A stretch of DNA of 64,000 nucleotides from Streptomyces mirabilis (GTDB taxonomy: Bacteria > Actinomycetota > Actinomycetes > Streptomycetales > Streptomycetaceae): positions 2,976,001 to 3,040,000 of the forward strand of contig NZ_CP074102.1 of the NCBI RefSeq assembly GCF_018310535.1, in the 5' to 3' direction. Below the pieces are notes generated by a model. It did not search any database and was not told the DNA's origin. It worked only from the letters and a program-made list of their open reading frames with translations. Shown here piece by piece: positions 50,191-59,451 of the stretch. The position numbers and the translations under genes are program-made. Position 1 is the stretch's first letter; each line of letters begins with the position of its first letter.

Positions 50191-51375
50191 TCAGGGGCGG
50201 GGGTGCTCGTGGCGCCCCCGGAAGCGGCGGCGTTCCCCCTGCGCCGGGGAGGGCGCGTCGGCGAGACGCACGACCGGGTCGTCGGGGCCCTCGCGCCCGG
50301 CGACGACGGGCTTCGCGGCCCGTACGGCCTTCGCGCGGTACTGGGCGGCGTCGGCCAGCCGGAAGAGCCGTCGCGCCGAGCGCACCGGACCGATCGGGTC
50401 CGCGGTCGAGGCGACCCCGCACGCCACCCCCTCCCCCAGCTCCAACTCGGCGGCGCGACGGCAGAGTTCGTCGGCGATGCGGACGACCTCGTCGGCCGGC
50501 GGGCCGACCGCGAGCAGGCAGAACTCGTCACCGCCGAGGCGGGCGGCGAGGGTGCCCGGGAGCATCGCCCCGCACAGCGACAGCACCGATCCGAACCGTT
50601 CCAGGAGCCGGTCGCCGACGGCGTGCCCGCGGGTGTCGTTGACGTTCTTGAGTCCGTTGAGGTCACAGACGACGAGACTGACCGCGGCCCCTTCCTGCCG
50701 GTGCAGCTCGATGGCCTCGTCCAGGCGTACGTCGACCGCGCGGCGGTTGGCGAGTCCTGTGAGGGCGTCCGTGAACGCGAGCCGCCGGGCCTCCTCCAGT
50801 CGCTCGGTCTGGGCGAGCCCGGCGGCGACGACGGAGGCCAGTACAGTCGCGAAGTCCGCGTCGGCCCGGTCGAAGACGGGGGCCGTGGCCGGGCGGGCCA
50901 CATACAGCTCGCCCCACGCCCGCCCGTGCAGCACGATCGGGGCGACGACGCAACAGCCCCGGCCGCGCCGGCGCAGGGCGGCGGCCCTCCCCCAGCCAAC
51001 GCTGGGAGGTGCCCCCAGGTGGCAGTGGCCGACGGGACCGGCCGCCGGCCCCTCGGCGGTCTCCACCCAGGCGTTCGGGCCGCCGCCGCCGGCCCAGCGC
51101 TCGTGCAGGAACTCGGTGATCTCGGGGAACTGGTGCACGGGGTAGGCCTCGCCGTCCGGGAACTCCTCTTCGTCCGGAGCGCGTTCGCCCACGTTCACCA
51201 GGACCCGCAGCCGGCCGAGCTCGCGCTCCCACACGGAGAGCGCGGCGAAGCTCCCGGCGAGCGCGTGGCATGCACCGAGCGCCGCGGCCCGCCAGGACTC
51301 GCGCGGGGTGCGTGCCGCCGCCATCCCCTGCGCCAGCTCCACCACGGCCCTCAGCCGTCTGTCCTCACCCATCAC
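50191..51375 (-). CDS. GAF-GGDEF diguanylate cyclase
   Basis: Codes for 394 residues. An N-terminal GAF-like sensor (about 15-185, VVELAQGMAAARTPRESWRAAALGACHALAGSFAALSVWERE) leads to a GGDEF domain (about 200-370, FTDALTGLANRRAVDVRLDEAI ... DLNGLKNVNDTRGHAVGDRLLERFG ... ARLGGDEFCLL). The active-site GGDEF is intact, so c-di-GMP synthesis is expected; an RxxD inhibitory site is not present five residues before it. From memory, the neighbour of hutH in S. coelicolor is the GGDEF protein CdgE; this is probably its counterpart. c-di-GMP controls development through BldD in Streptomyces. Confidence 0.92.
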   Translation of the reverse strand: MMGEDRRLRAVVELAQGMAAARTPRESWRAAALGACHALAGSFAALSVWERELGRLRVLVNVGERAPDEEEFPDGEAYPVHQFPEITEFLHERWAGGGGPNAWVETAEGPAAGPVGHCHLGAPPSVGWGRAAALRRRGRGCCVVAPIVLHGRAWGELYVARPATAPVFDRADADFATVLASVVAAGLAQTERLEEARRLAFTDALTGLANRRAVDVRLDEAIELHRQEGAAVSLVVCDLNGLKNVNDTRGHAVGDRLLERFGSVLSLCGAMLPGTLAARLGGDEFCLLAVGPPADEVVRIADELCRRAAELELGEGVACGVASTADPIGPVRSARRLFRLADAAQYRAKAVRAAKPVVAGREGPDDPVVRLADAPSPAQGERRRFRGRHEHPRP

Positions 51376-51473
51376 TCCAGGCTAGGGATATTTACGGCGA
51401 TTCGGGATATTGGTGAGGCGAACAGGGGTCCGAGTGGCCGTACCGGCCGGAGGGCGCCGGGAAGCGTGCGGGA

Positions 51474-52280
51474 CTACTCCCCCGGCCACTGCGGCTTGCG
51501 CTTCTCGTTGAACGCGGCGACGCCCTCCGCACGGTCCCCCGAGAAGGCGACGGACCGCCAGGCGGCGTCCTCCACCTCCAGGCCCGCGCGCAGGTCGAGC
51601 CCGTGCCCGAGCCGCAGCGCGCGCTTGGCGGCACGCAGGCCGACGGGGGAGTTGGCGGCGATACGGTCGGCGAGCGCGAGGGCTTCGGTACGGTCCTGGC
51701 CCGCGTCCACGAGTTCGTCGACGAGGCCCAACTCCCGCGCCTCATCCGCCTCCAGCCGCCGCGCCGAGAAGATCAGCTCGGCCGCGCGGGCCGCCCCGAC
51801 CCGCCGCGGCAGCAACTGCGTACCGCCACCTCCGGGAATCACCCCGACCGACACCTCGGGCAGCCCGAGCACCGCCGTACGGTCGGCCACGATCAGGTCG
51901 CAGGACAGGGCCAGCTCGAAGCCGCCGCCGAGCGCGAAGCCGTGCACGGCGGCGATCGTCGGCATCGGCAGCTCCAGGACGCCGGTGTACGCAGCCCGCG
52001 CGACGGGGCGCTGGCGGACCAGGTCGGCATCGCTGAAGGAATTGCGCTCCTTCAGGTCGGCGCCGACGCAGAAGGCGCGCTCGGCGGTGGAGGTCAGCAC
52101 GACCACGCGTACGTCGCGCTCGCCGCCGAGCGCCTCGCAGGCGGCCGTGATGGAGCGGGCCATGTCCGTGGACACGGCGTTCATGGCCTTCGGCCGGTCG
52201 AGGGCGAGCTCCGCGACGTACCCGTGCCGCCGTACGACGACGAACTCCCCGAACCGCCGCTCGTCCCCTTGCTCCGCCAT
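51474..52280 (-). CDS. enoyl-CoA hydratase/isomerase family protein
   Basis: Codes for 268 residues from ATG 52280 (GGGAGGG upstream). Crotonase-fold features: AELALDRPKAMNAVS, AFCVGADLKERNSF (oxyanion Gly-Ala-Asp-Leu), IAAVHGFALGGGFELALSCDLIVADRTAVLGLPEVSVGVIPGGGGTQLLPR with catalytic Glu positions at GLPEVSVG and GGGFELA. Both Glu residues of hydratases appear conserved, so true hydratase activity in fatty-acid or branched-chain oxidation is likely. It may share a transcript with the GGDEF gene (98-base gap). Confidence 0.92.
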   Translation of the reverse strand: MAEQGDERRFGEFVVVRRHGYVAELALDRPKAMNAVSTDMARSITAACEALGGERDVRVVVLTSTAERAFCVGADLKERNSFSDADLVRQRPVARAAYTGVLELPMPTIAAVHGFALGGGFELALSCDLIVADRTAVLGLPEVSVGVIPGGGGTQLLPRRVGAARAAELIFSARRLEADEARELGLVDELVDAGQDRTEALALADRIAANSPVGLRAAKRALRLGHGLDLRAGLEVEDAAWRSVAFSGDRAEGVAAFNEKRKPQWPGE

Positions 52281-52502
52281 GACACCCTCCCGGTGAACGG
52301 TTAACGCAGGTTAACTCCCGATGCCTCCGATCATCGCAGCCACCCTCGCCCGGCGAAACCCGTTCCCTCCCCTCCCTTCGACCGCCGCTCCCCGTTCGAG
52401 TGACATCCCGCCCAACTCCCGCCCCACGCCCCCAAAAGACGCATAACCTGCGCACCGCCCGGCGCTTCGGGGGGGGGCGCGGCACATCGGGGAGGGATGA
52501 CC

Positions 52503-53666
52503 ATGACGAACGGCACGACGACAGACGTGACGAGGCAGTCGAGAACACCGACGGACACTCCACGCACCCCGTACTCCCTGCCCACGGCCTGGCGCGCACC
52601 GGTACCTCCGGGTACGCGTGAACCCGGGGGCCCGGGTCCCTCCGGGGTTCCGGCGAGTCCCGCCGGGGGTTCGGCGGGCTCCTCCGAAGGTTCCGCGGGC
52701 ACGCGGGCGCGGCCGTCGGCCGCCCCCTCGCCGCCCGGCGGCTCGGCAACCCGCCGGGCGGGGCGTGTGCCGACCGCCAACCCCTTGATGGCCCGGGTGC
52801 CGGGCGACCGGCCCGCGGCAGGGTCCGCGGCACCCGGCCGCGTTCCCGCAGGGCGCACGGCGACAGCCGATCCGTCGATCGGCCGCCCGCCCGCCGACCG
52901 GGCGACGGCGGATCCCAGGCCGACCGGTGGCGTGGCCGGGGCCACCTCAGTGGGGGCCGATGGCGCGGCAACCCTCCCCGTGCCCCGCCCTGCGGGGGCC
53001 GACCGCACGCCGGCCGGTCGCCCGGCGGCAGACCCCGCACCCGCCGGTGGCGCCTCCGCGAGCCTCGCGGAGGACGAGTCGATCGGTCCGCTCCGGGAGC
53101 GGGCCGGGCGGGGGCGGCACCGAAAGCCGCGGCCCCGGCGGGCGCTGTTCGCCGTGGGTGGGCTCGCCCTGGCCGCGGGGGCGTTGAGTCTGGCGCGGAT
53201 GGCGCCGGAGTCGGTGGTCGGCGGCGGGAGCGGGAACGCGGAGGCCGAGCCGAGGCCCGGGGTCGCCACGGACGAGGCGATCGACGCCGCGCCGACGGTG
53301 TGGGCCGCGCCCTCCGCGCTTCCCGCGTCCGCGGGCGCGACCGCCGCGCGGGGCGGGGCGAGCACGACCCCGGCCCCGGGCGTGAGCCCGGCGGCCACGG
53401 CACCGTCGACGGCCGCCGCACCCTCATCGACGGCGACGATCCCGTCCGCCCGGGCGAGCGCCCCCGTGGGGAGCCTGCCGGACACCACCGGCATCCCGAC
53501 CGCGCCCGTCGTCGTACCGTCGCAGTCACACACGCAGCAGCCGCCGGCCCCGAGCCCCACCACCCACGCCCCGACCCCGACGCCCGGCCAGAACCCGCCG
53601 GGTCTGTGCGTGCCGATCGTCGGCATCTGTGTGAACGATCTGGCGGGCCCCGCCGGAGGCCATTGA
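52503..53666 (+). CDS. Pro/Ala-rich single-pass membrane protein
   Basis: Codes for 387 residues from ATG 52503, six bases after GGGGAGGG; an ATG at 52497 is too close to it. The first 215 residues are low-complexity (Pro, Ala, Gly, Arg, Thr), then a basic stretch (RHRKPRPRR) and one helix (ALFAVGGLALAAGALSLARM), followed by an external Ala/Pro/Thr stalk and an end CVPIVGICVNDL with two cysteines. This is a type II-like topology with a disordered cytoplasmic part. No family is recognisable; codon position GC supports coding. It is convergent with the adenylate cyclase gene. Confidence 0.65.
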   Translation: MTNGTTTDVTRQSRTPTDTPRTPYSLPTAWRAPVPPGTREPGGPGPSGVPASPAGGSAGSSEGSAGTRARPSAAPSPPGGSATRRAGRVPTANPLMARVPGDRPAAGSAAPGRVPAGRTATADPSIGRPPADRATADPRPTGGVAGATSVGADGAATLPVPRPAGADRTPAGRPAADPAPAGGASASLAEDESIGPLRERAGRGRHRKPRPRRALFAVGGLALAAGALSLARMAPESVVGGGSGNAEAEPRPGVATDEAIDAAPTVWAAPSALPASAGATAARGGASTTPAPGVSPAATAPSTAAAPSSTATIPSARASAPVGSLPDTTGIPTAPVVVPSQSHTQQPPAPSPTTHAPTPTPGQNPPGLCVPIVGICVNDLAGPAGGH

Positions 53667-53677
53667 AGAAACAGGAC

Positions 53678-54949
53678 CTACGGCTGGTCGCCGTTCCGGC
53701 GGGCCAGCAGCCATGGTTCGACCACGCCGAGGCCGCGGACGGGGCGCTGCCACATCGGCTGGAGCGCGAAGCGGTAGACGGGTGGCTCCTCGCCCTCCTT
53801 CTCCGCGGCGACCGCGGCCTCGGCGGCCTCCGCCTCGGAGGCGGGCGCGTCCCTGGTGCGGATCAGTTCCTCCGCGAAGGCGCCGTCCACCAGCACGGCA
53901 TCCCGTGGCGCTATCGACGTGAGCCGCGAGGCGAGGTTCACCGTCGTACCGAAGACGTCGCCCATGCGGGTCGTCACGGTGCCGAAGGCGATGCCGACGC
54001 GCAGCTCCGGCATCGTCTCGTCGTTGGCCATCGTCTCGATGAGGCGCAGGGCGATCTCGGCGGCGATCCCGGCATCGTCCGCGGCGTACAGCACCTCGTC
54101 ACCGAGGGTCTTGATGAGGCGCCCCCCGTGCGCGGCCACCAGGTCGGCCGCGGTGGTCTCGAAGGCCTCGACGAGCTCGCCGAGTTCCTCCTCCTCCATC
54201 CGGCGCGTCAGCCGCGTGAAGCCGACGAGGTCCGCGAAGCCGACGGCGAGACGGCGGTCGACCATCTCCTCGTCGTCACCGGCCTGGACGACCCGGCCGG
54301 TCGCGGCGGCGAGCTGGCGGCGCCACACATAGACGATGAACTCCTCCAGCTCGGGCAGGAGCAGCTCGATCAGGGGGTAGGTGACCTCGGTGCGCGTCAT
54401 GCCCGGCTCGGGGGGCTCGGTCAGGCCCTCCAGGAAGGAGTCGATCTGCCATTCGGCGAGGCGGGCCGTGGTCTGCCCGGTGGAGCGGGCGACCTGGACC
54501 GCCATCGCCTCGCTCAGCAGGCCCGCCTCGACGAGACCGGCGAGGCGCCGCAGCGCCAGCACGTCGGCCTCGGTCAGCGCCTTGGCCTGGCCGATGTCGG
54601 CGAAGCCCATGGCCCGCCAGAAACGGGAGGCCAGTTCCATGGAGACGCCTGCGCTGCGGGCCGCCTGGAAGGGGGTGTAGCGGCGCTCGGCGCCGAGGAT
54701 GAGCGTTTCGAGGCGCAGCGCGAGGGGGTCCTCGCCGGAGTCGACGGACTCCTCGTCGATCCGGTTCTGCGCCTCCAAGCGGCTCTGCCCGTCCATCCGC
54801 CCGGTCGTCTCGCCGGTCGGCCCGGCGGCCATGTCACCGTTCGTGTCGACGCGTGCGGGCGCCGGGTCGGTGACCGGCCCGGCGGTACGCCCCGGCTCAC
54901 CGTCGGGGGCGTGTGCACCCGTGCCGGAGCCCGTGTCGTCGACGGTCAC
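53678..54949 (-). CDS. cya: class III adenylate cyclase
   Basis: Codes for 423 residues from GTG 54949. After a disordered N-terminus, an adenylate-cyclase regulatory-type helical domain (about 75-215, LRLETLILGAERRYTPFQAARSAGVS ... MELASRFWRAMGFADIGQ) leads to the catalytic domain (230-400): VGFADLVGFTRLTRRM (first metal Asp), LIKTLGDEVLYAA (second metal Asp), VGIAFGTVTTRMGDVFGTTVNLASRLTSIA (Asn-Arg transition-state pair). This matches the Streptomyces cAMP-forming Cya, which affects germination and development. It stands next to the biotin ligase gene in the same strand direction, 160 bases away. Confidence 0.93.
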   Translation of the reverse strand: MTVDDTGSGTGAHAPDGEPGRTAGPVTDPAPARVDTNGDMAAGPTGETTGRMDGQSRLEAQNRIDEESVDSGEDPLALRLETLILGAERRYTPFQAARSAGVSMELASRFWRAMGFADIGQAKALTEADVLALRRLAGLVEAGLLSEAMAVQVARSTGQTTARLAEWQIDSFLEGLTEPPEPGMTRTEVTYPLIELLLPELEEFIVYVWRRQLAAATGRVVQAGDDEEMVDRRLAVGFADLVGFTRLTRRMEEEELGELVEAFETTAADLVAAHGGRLIKTLGDEVLYAADDAGIAAEIALRLIETMANDETMPELRVGIAFGTVTTRMGDVFGTTVNLASRLTSIAPRDAVLVDGAFAEELIRTRDAPASEAEAAEAAVAAEKEGEEPPVYRFALQPMWQRPVRGLGVVEPWLLARRNGDQP

Positions 54950-55109
54950 GCCTGCTGCCCTTCCGATCTGCCGTGGTCAGGTATCGACCGCGCTCAACTC
55001 TACGGCAGGTGTGCGCTGGCTCACTCCTGACTCGTACGCCCGGCCGGAGCTCGGCACCACGATCGGTTCCGGGCTCCACAGCTGAGTACGGTCTGCCGAC
55101 CTCCTCGGC

Positions 55110-55976
55110 TCAGGCCGGTCGCAGATGGACGATGTCCCCCGCTCCCACCGGCTGCTGTACGCCCTCCTCCGTGGCCAGGACCAGACGCCCGTCCCCGTCG
55201 ACCGCCACCGCTTCCCCGGTGATCGACGTGCCGCCGGGCAGTTCGGCCCGCACCACCCTTCCGAGGGTCGCGCATCCCGCGGCATACGTCTCCTGGAGAC
55301 CGGAGGCGGCGGGGTCGCCGCCCGCGGCCCGCCACTTCTCGTACCACTGCTCCAGGGAGCGCAGGACGGCCCGGAGCACCGTGTCACGGTCCGTGGTCGT
55401 GGCGCCCGCGAGGGCGAGGGAGCCCGCGCCGGGCACGGGGAGTTCGTCCTCACGCAGGGTGACGTTGATGCCGATGCCGACGACGACCGCGTCGTTCCCG
55501 GCGCGCTCGGCGAGGATGCCGCCCGTCTTGCGCTCCTCGCCGTCCACGGTGACCAGCAGGTCGTTGGGCCACTTGAGTGCCGTGTCGACGCCCGCCACCC
55601 GGGACAGGGCCGTGGCCACCGCGACCCCGGTGAGCAGCGGGAGCCAGCCCCAGCGCTCGACGGGAACCCCGGTGGGCCTCAGCAGCACGGAGAAGAACAG
55701 GCCCGAGCGGGCCGGTGCGGTCCACTGGCGGTCCAGGCGGCCCCGCCCGGCGTTCTGCTCCTCGGCGACGAGGACGACGCCCTCGTCGGCCTTCTCGTCC
55801 GTGGCGAGGGCCACGAGGTCGGAGTTGGTGGACCCGGTGCGCGGCGTGACCCGGACATCACCCCAGAGCCCGCCCTCGCGCACCAGAGCCCGGCGCAGGG
55901 CTGTCCCGTTCAGCGGTGGACGGTCCAGGTCGGACCACCGGTTGTCGTTCGCGTCTGAAGCATCTCGCGGCGTCAT
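55110..55976 (-). CDS. birA: biotin--[acyl-CoA carboxylase] ligase
   Basis: Codes for 288 residues from ATG 55976; the longer frame to 56213 crosses the divergent pccB start. The catalytic domain shows TPRTGSTNSDL, VLVAEEQNAGRGRLDRQWTAP (the GRGRLDRxW biotinyl-AMP loop), LKWPNDLLVTVDGEERKTGGIL with the catalytic Lys, and GIGINVTL. A short C-terminal domain (ATLGRVVRAELPGGTSITGEAVAVDGDGRLVLATEEG) follows. There is no N-terminal helix-turn-helix, so it is a ligase only, not a repressor. It is divergent from pccB (131 bases), and the products meet functionally on AccA2. Confidence 0.95.
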   Translation of the reverse strand: MTPRDASDANDNRWSDLDRPPLNGTALRRALVREGGLWGDVRVTPRTGSTNSDLVALATDEKADEGVVLVAEEQNAGRGRLDRQWTAPARSGLFFSVLLRPTGVPVERWGWLPLLTGVAVATALSRVAGVDTALKWPNDLLVTVDGEERKTGGILAERAGNDAVVVGIGINVTLREDELPVPGAGSLALAGATTTDRDTVLRAVLRSLEQWYEKWRAAGGDPAASGLQETYAAGCATLGRVVRAELPGGTSITGEAVAVDGDGRLVLATEEGVQQPVGAGDIVHLRPA

Positions 55977-56107
55977 GCAACCCACCCTAGGTGTGGTAAA
56001 CGCCGCACTGCCGAACGGTATCGGCACCACTACCCTACGAGTCAGTAGCAACCCCCTGAGCACATCACCCTCATTTTCCCACTGAGCAGGCAGGGAGCCG
56101 CACCCCG

Positions 56108-57709
56108 ATGTCCGAGCCGGAAGAGCTGCACCACCCCGACATCCACACGACCGCGGGCAAACTCGCGGACCTGCGGCGCCGCGTCCAGGAAGCGACGCAC
56201 GCCGGCTCGGCACGCGCTGTCGAAAAGCAGCACGCCAAGGGCAAGCTGACAGCCCGTGAGCGGATCGAGCTGCTGATCGACGAGGGCTCGTTCGTCGAGC
56301 TGGACGAGTTCGCGCAGCACCGCTCGACCGACTTCGGCATGGAGAACAACCGGCCCTACGGCGACGGTGTCGTCACCGGCTACGGCATGGTCGACGGCCG
56401 CCCGGTCGCCGTCTTCTCCCAGGACTTCACCGTCTTCGGCGGCGCCCTGGGCGAGGTCTTCGGCCAGAAGATCATGAAGGTGATGGACTTCGCGCTGAAG
56501 ACCGGCTGTCCGGTCATCGGCATCAACGACTCCGGCGGCGCCCGCATCCAGGAAGGCGTCAGCGCGCTCGGCATGTACGGCGAGATCTTCCGCCGCAACA
56601 CCCACGCCTCCGGCGTCATCCCGCAGATCTCGCTCGTCGTCGGCCCCTGCGCGGGCGGCGCGGTGTACTCCCCCGCGATCACCGACTTCACGGTCATGGT
56701 CGACCAGACCTCGCACATGTTCATCACGGGGCCGGACGTCATCAAGACGGTGACGGGCGAGGACGTCGGCTTCGAGGAGCTCGGCGGCGCGCGCACCCAC
56801 AACGCGGTGTCGGGTGTGGCCCACCACATGGCGGGCGACGAGAAGGACGCCATCGAGTACGTCAAGCAGCTGCTGTCGTACCTGCCGTCCAACAACCTCA
56901 GCGAGCCCCCGGTCTTCCCCGAGGAGGCGGACCTCGCCCTCACGGACGAGGACCGCGAGCTGGACGTGATCGTGCCGGACAGCGCGAACCAGCCGTACGA
57001 CATGCACGCGGTGATCGAACACGTCCTGGACGACGCCGAGTTCTTCGAGACCCAGGCGCTGTTCGCGCCGAACATCCTCACCGGCTTCGGACGGGTCGAG
57101 GGCCACCCGGTGGGCATCGTCGCCAACCAGCCGATGCAGTTCGCCGGCTGCCTGGACATCGACGCGTCCGAGAAGGCGGCCCGCTTCGTGCGCACCTGCG
57201 ACGCCTTCAACGTCCCCGTCATCACGTTCGTGGACGTCCCCGGCTTCCTCCCGGGCGTCGACCAGGAGCACACCGGCATCATCCGCCGCGGCGCCAAGCT
57301 GATCTACGCCTACGCCGAGGCGACCGTCCCGCTCATCACGGTCATCACCCGCAAGGCCTTCGGCGGCGCCTACGACGTCATGGGCTCCAAGCACCTGGGC
57401 GCGGACCTCAACCTCGCCTGGCCGACCGCCCAGATCGCGGTGATGGGCGCGCAGGGCGCGGTGAACATCCTGCACCGCCGCACCATCGCCGACGCCGAGA
57501 GCACCGGAAACGGTGACGCCACCCGGGCCCGCCTGATCCAGGAGTACGAGGACACCCTCCTCAACCCCTACACGGCGGCCGAGCGCGGCTACATCGACGC
57601 GGTGATCATGCCCTCCGACACCCGCTCCCACGTCGTACGGGGCCTGCGTCAGCTGCGCACGAAGCGGGAATCACTCCCTCCGAAGAAGCACGGCAACATC
57701 CCGCTCTAG
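56108..57709 (+). CDS. pccB: propionyl-CoA carboxylase beta subunit
   Basis: Codes for 533 residues. The carboxyltransferase halves are clear: [38 protein letters not shown] (oxyanion Gly-Gly of the N half) and [34 protein letters not shown] (C half). Asp423 in [10 protein letters not shown] matches the Asp that sets propionyl-CoA preference in S. coelicolor PccB; acetyl/propionyl AccB has Ile there. It works with an AccA biotin subunit and the epsilon subunit encoded 24 bases downstream, forming methylmalonyl-CoA. Confidence 0.96.
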   Translation: MSEPEELHHPDIHTTAGKLADLRRRVQEATHAGSARAVEKQHAKGKLTARERIELLIDEGSFVELDEFAQHRSTDFGMENNRPYGDGVVTGYGMVDGRPVAVFSQDFTVFGGALGEVFGQKIMKVMDFALKTGCPVIGINDSGGARIQEGVSALGMYGEIFRRNTHASGVIPQISLVVGPCAGGAVYSPAITDFTVMVDQTSHMFITGPDVIKTVTGEDVGFEELGGARTHNAVSGVAHHMAGDEKDAIEYVKQLLSYLPSNNLSEPPVFPEEADLALTDEDRELDVIVPDSANQPYDMHAVIEHVLDDAEFFETQALFAPNILTGFGRVEGHPVGIVANQPMQFAGCLDIDASEKAARFVRTCDAFNVPVITFVDVPGFLPGVDQEHTGIIRRGAKLIYAYAEATVPLITVITRKAFGGAYDVMGSKHLGADLNLAWPTAQIAVMGAQGAVNILHRRTIADAESTGNGDATRARLIQEYEDTLLNPYTAAERGYIDAVIMPSDTRSHVVRGLRQLRTKRESLPPKKHGNIPL

Positions 57710-57733
57710 AACCCCGGACCCTTGGGAGCAGAC

Positions 57734-57943
57734 ATGACGATCAAGGTCGTACGGGGCAATCCGACCCCGGAGGAGCTGGCCGCCGCCCTGGCGGTGGTCC
57801 GAGCGCGCGCCGCGGTGGCGACCACCACGCCACCCGGCGCGCCCGGCACCCGGGACTCCTGGTCGGACCCGTCCCGCATAGCCGGCCAGCACCTGCCCCA
57901 GCCGGGCCCCACGGCCTGGACGCGCACGTACTGGCCTGCCTAG
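57734..57943 (+). CDS. pccE: acyl-CoA carboxylase epsilon subunit
   Basis: Codes for 69 residues from ATG 57734 (GGGAG upstream). TIKVVRGNPTPEELAAALAVV is the hallmark of actinobacterial epsilon subunits; the end WSDPSRIAGQHLPQPGPTAWTRTYWPA is also typical. It stimulates carboxylase activity by stabilising the alpha-beta complex. It is co-transcribed with pccB. Confidence 0.93.
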   Translation: MTIKVVRGNPTPEELAAALAVVRARAAVATTTPPGAPGTRDSWSDPSRIAGQHLPQPGPTAWTRTYWPA

Positions 57944-59070
57944 AAGCACCCCGCCGCCGCCTCGGCCATCACCCCGTACCCGGCGTCATTGGGATGCAGG
58001 TGATCGCCGAAGTCGTACACACCCCGTAGCCGATCCGGATCGCCCGGATCGGCCAACACCTCGTTGAGATCCACCACCGCGTCCCACTCCCCCGCCCCGA
58101 GAATCCACCCGTTCACCTCACGGCTCACCTTCGCCGCCCGCTCACCCCAGTGATCGGACCCCCCGAAGGGCAGCAGCGTCGCCCCGATCGCCCGCAGCCC
58201 CCGCCCACGCGCCTGTCGTATCAACTCCCGGTACCCGTCGATGAGTTCATCGGACGCCAGCACCGGTGCGGGCTTGTACGTCGGCTGTTCGTCCGTCTCG
58301 CTGAACCCGATGTCGTTGAGCCCCAGCAGCACGACGACCGCCTCGACCCCGGCCTGTTCGAGAACGTCCCGCCCGAACCGCCGGACGCCCTTCTCCCCGT
58401 ACCAGGCGGAGTCGTTCAGCAACAGGTTCCCGCCGATGCCCGCGCCCAGAACGGGCCGCCCCGTGCGCTCGGCGAGCGCGTCCGACCAGCGGCGGTTCGC
58501 GCCCGGCGTCGAGCCGAACCCGTCCACGATGGAGTCCCCGAAGAGCACGACACCGTCCCGACGGCCCGCGTCGACCTCGACGGCCGACAGGAAGTACCAG
58601 GACTCGCTCGTCTCGCCGAATCCGTCGCCGTCGAGGTCGTCGAGGCGGTCCCCTTCGCCCCGGTGGCTCGTCGCGAAGGCCTGGGCATGGAAGGTCGCGG
58701 GCCCGGTGACGGCGTCGAGGTACAGGGTGACGGTCACGGACTCCAGGGCCTCCACCACGAGTTCGGCGGGGTCACTGGCGACCTGTCCGCGCGCCGGGAT
58801 CTCGACGCCCCCGGCCCCCTCGAAGGTGAGCCGCCGCAGCGAGCCGGGCTCGAGACCGGCCCCCGCGCCCGCACGGGCCACGGTGGCCCCGGCGATCCGC
58901 AGCGGCGAGGTGCCGTACGCGTTCGACAGCCGTATACGAACCCGGCCGCCACCCGCCCCGATGCGGACGACCTGGCGCAGGGACTGACGCCAGAAACCCT
59001 CCTGGGACCAGTTGGGGGTGAAGCCCACGGCGGGGAGCTGGGGCGATGCGGTCCAGGCGGTGGTGAACAC
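57940..59070 (-). CDS. SGNH/GDSL-type esterase
   Basis: Codes for 376 residues from GTG 59070, with AGGGAGG 8 bases upstream; a frame start at 59118 would place coding sequence over an operator and is disfavoured. The N-terminal region is a beta-sandwich-like domain (FTTAWTASPQLPAVGFTPNWSQEGFWRQSLRQVVRIGAGGGRVRIRLSNAYGTSPL), followed by the hydrolase domain: VVLFGDSIVDGFGST (block I, Ser in GDS), GAGIGGNLLLND (II), VVVLLGLNDIG (III) and DHLHPNDAGY (V, Asp-His). No signal peptide from this start. The stop overlaps the pccE stop region (convergent). Confidence 0.9.
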   Translation of the reverse strand: MFTTAWTASPQLPAVGFTPNWSQEGFWRQSLRQVVRIGAGGGRVRIRLSNAYGTSPLRIAGATVARAGAGAGLEPGSLRRLTFEGAGGVEIPARGQVASDPAELVVEALESVTVTLYLDAVTGPATFHAQAFATSHRGEGDRLDDLDGDGFGETSESWYFLSAVEVDAGRRDGVVLFGDSIVDGFGSTPGANRRWSDALAERTGRPVLGAGIGGNLLLNDSAWYGEKGVRRFGRDVLEQAGVEAVVVLLGLNDIGFSETDEQPTYKPAPVLASDELIDGYRELIRQARGRGLRAIGATLLPFGGSDHWGERAAKVSREVNGWILGAGEWDAVVDLNEVLADPGDPDRLRGVYDFGDHLHPNDAGYGVMAEAAAGCF

Positions 59071-59083
59071 GGCAGCTGCCTCC

Positions 59084-59165
59084 CTAAAAGGGACCAGAGT
59101 TCCTTTAGTAAATGCCATGACCGTAGCAGGCGGACACGCGTTAAAGGAACCCTGGACCCGTTTAA
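59084..59165. promoter_or_regulatory. two copies of a 25-bp quasi-palindromic operator
   Basis: Site 1 (59084-59108, read on minus) and site 2 (59141-59165, plus) match at 20 of 25 positions. Each has TAAAGGAAC at one end, CTGG in the centre and CCC then TTTA at the other end; outer arms (C/T)TAAA..TTTA(G/A) pair. Centres are 57 bases apart. They lie between the esterase start (59070) and the small membrane protein at 59235. Confidence 0.7.
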
Positions 59166-59234
59166 TCGGGTCGAGAGCAAGTTGAGTATGCGTACTCAGG
59201 CGGTCGGCGCCCTCGCCGCCGCACGATCGGAGGC

Positions 59235-59363
59235 ATGCTGTGGTCCGACCCGGAGAACGAGCCGCCCAAGGAACTTCGCGACATGCAGGAGATGTTGCGG
59301 CGGCTCGGCCTTCTCATGGCGTTGGCCATGCTGCTCGCGATGATCGTCCTCGGCGTGATGTGA
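59235..59363 (+). CDS. 42-residue single-pass membrane protein
   Basis: ATG 59235 to TGA 59363. An acidic N-terminus (MLWSDPENEPPKELRDMQEML) leads to one helix (RLGLLMALAMLLAMIVLGVM). GGAGG sits immediately before the ATG, an unusually short spacing. I recall a small protein labelled morphogenic membrane protein MmpB from this genomic place in Streptomyces, but that identity is tentative. It lies between the esterase and maf and is transcribed towards maf. Confidence 0.65.
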   Translation: MLWSDPENEPPKELRDMQEMLRRLGLLMALAMLLAMIVLGVM

Positions 59364-59451
59364 TCAGTGTGACGTGATGGGCGTGACGTGGTGGGCGTGA
59401 TGTGAGACGGGGCGACAGGGGGCGACACGCCCACGCCGATACCCTGACCGC

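Noticed and set aside
53300-55030. 576-codon plus frame opposite adenylate cyclase
   Set aside because: Adenylate cyclase on the minus strand has all catalytic residues; the plus frame lacks any motif.
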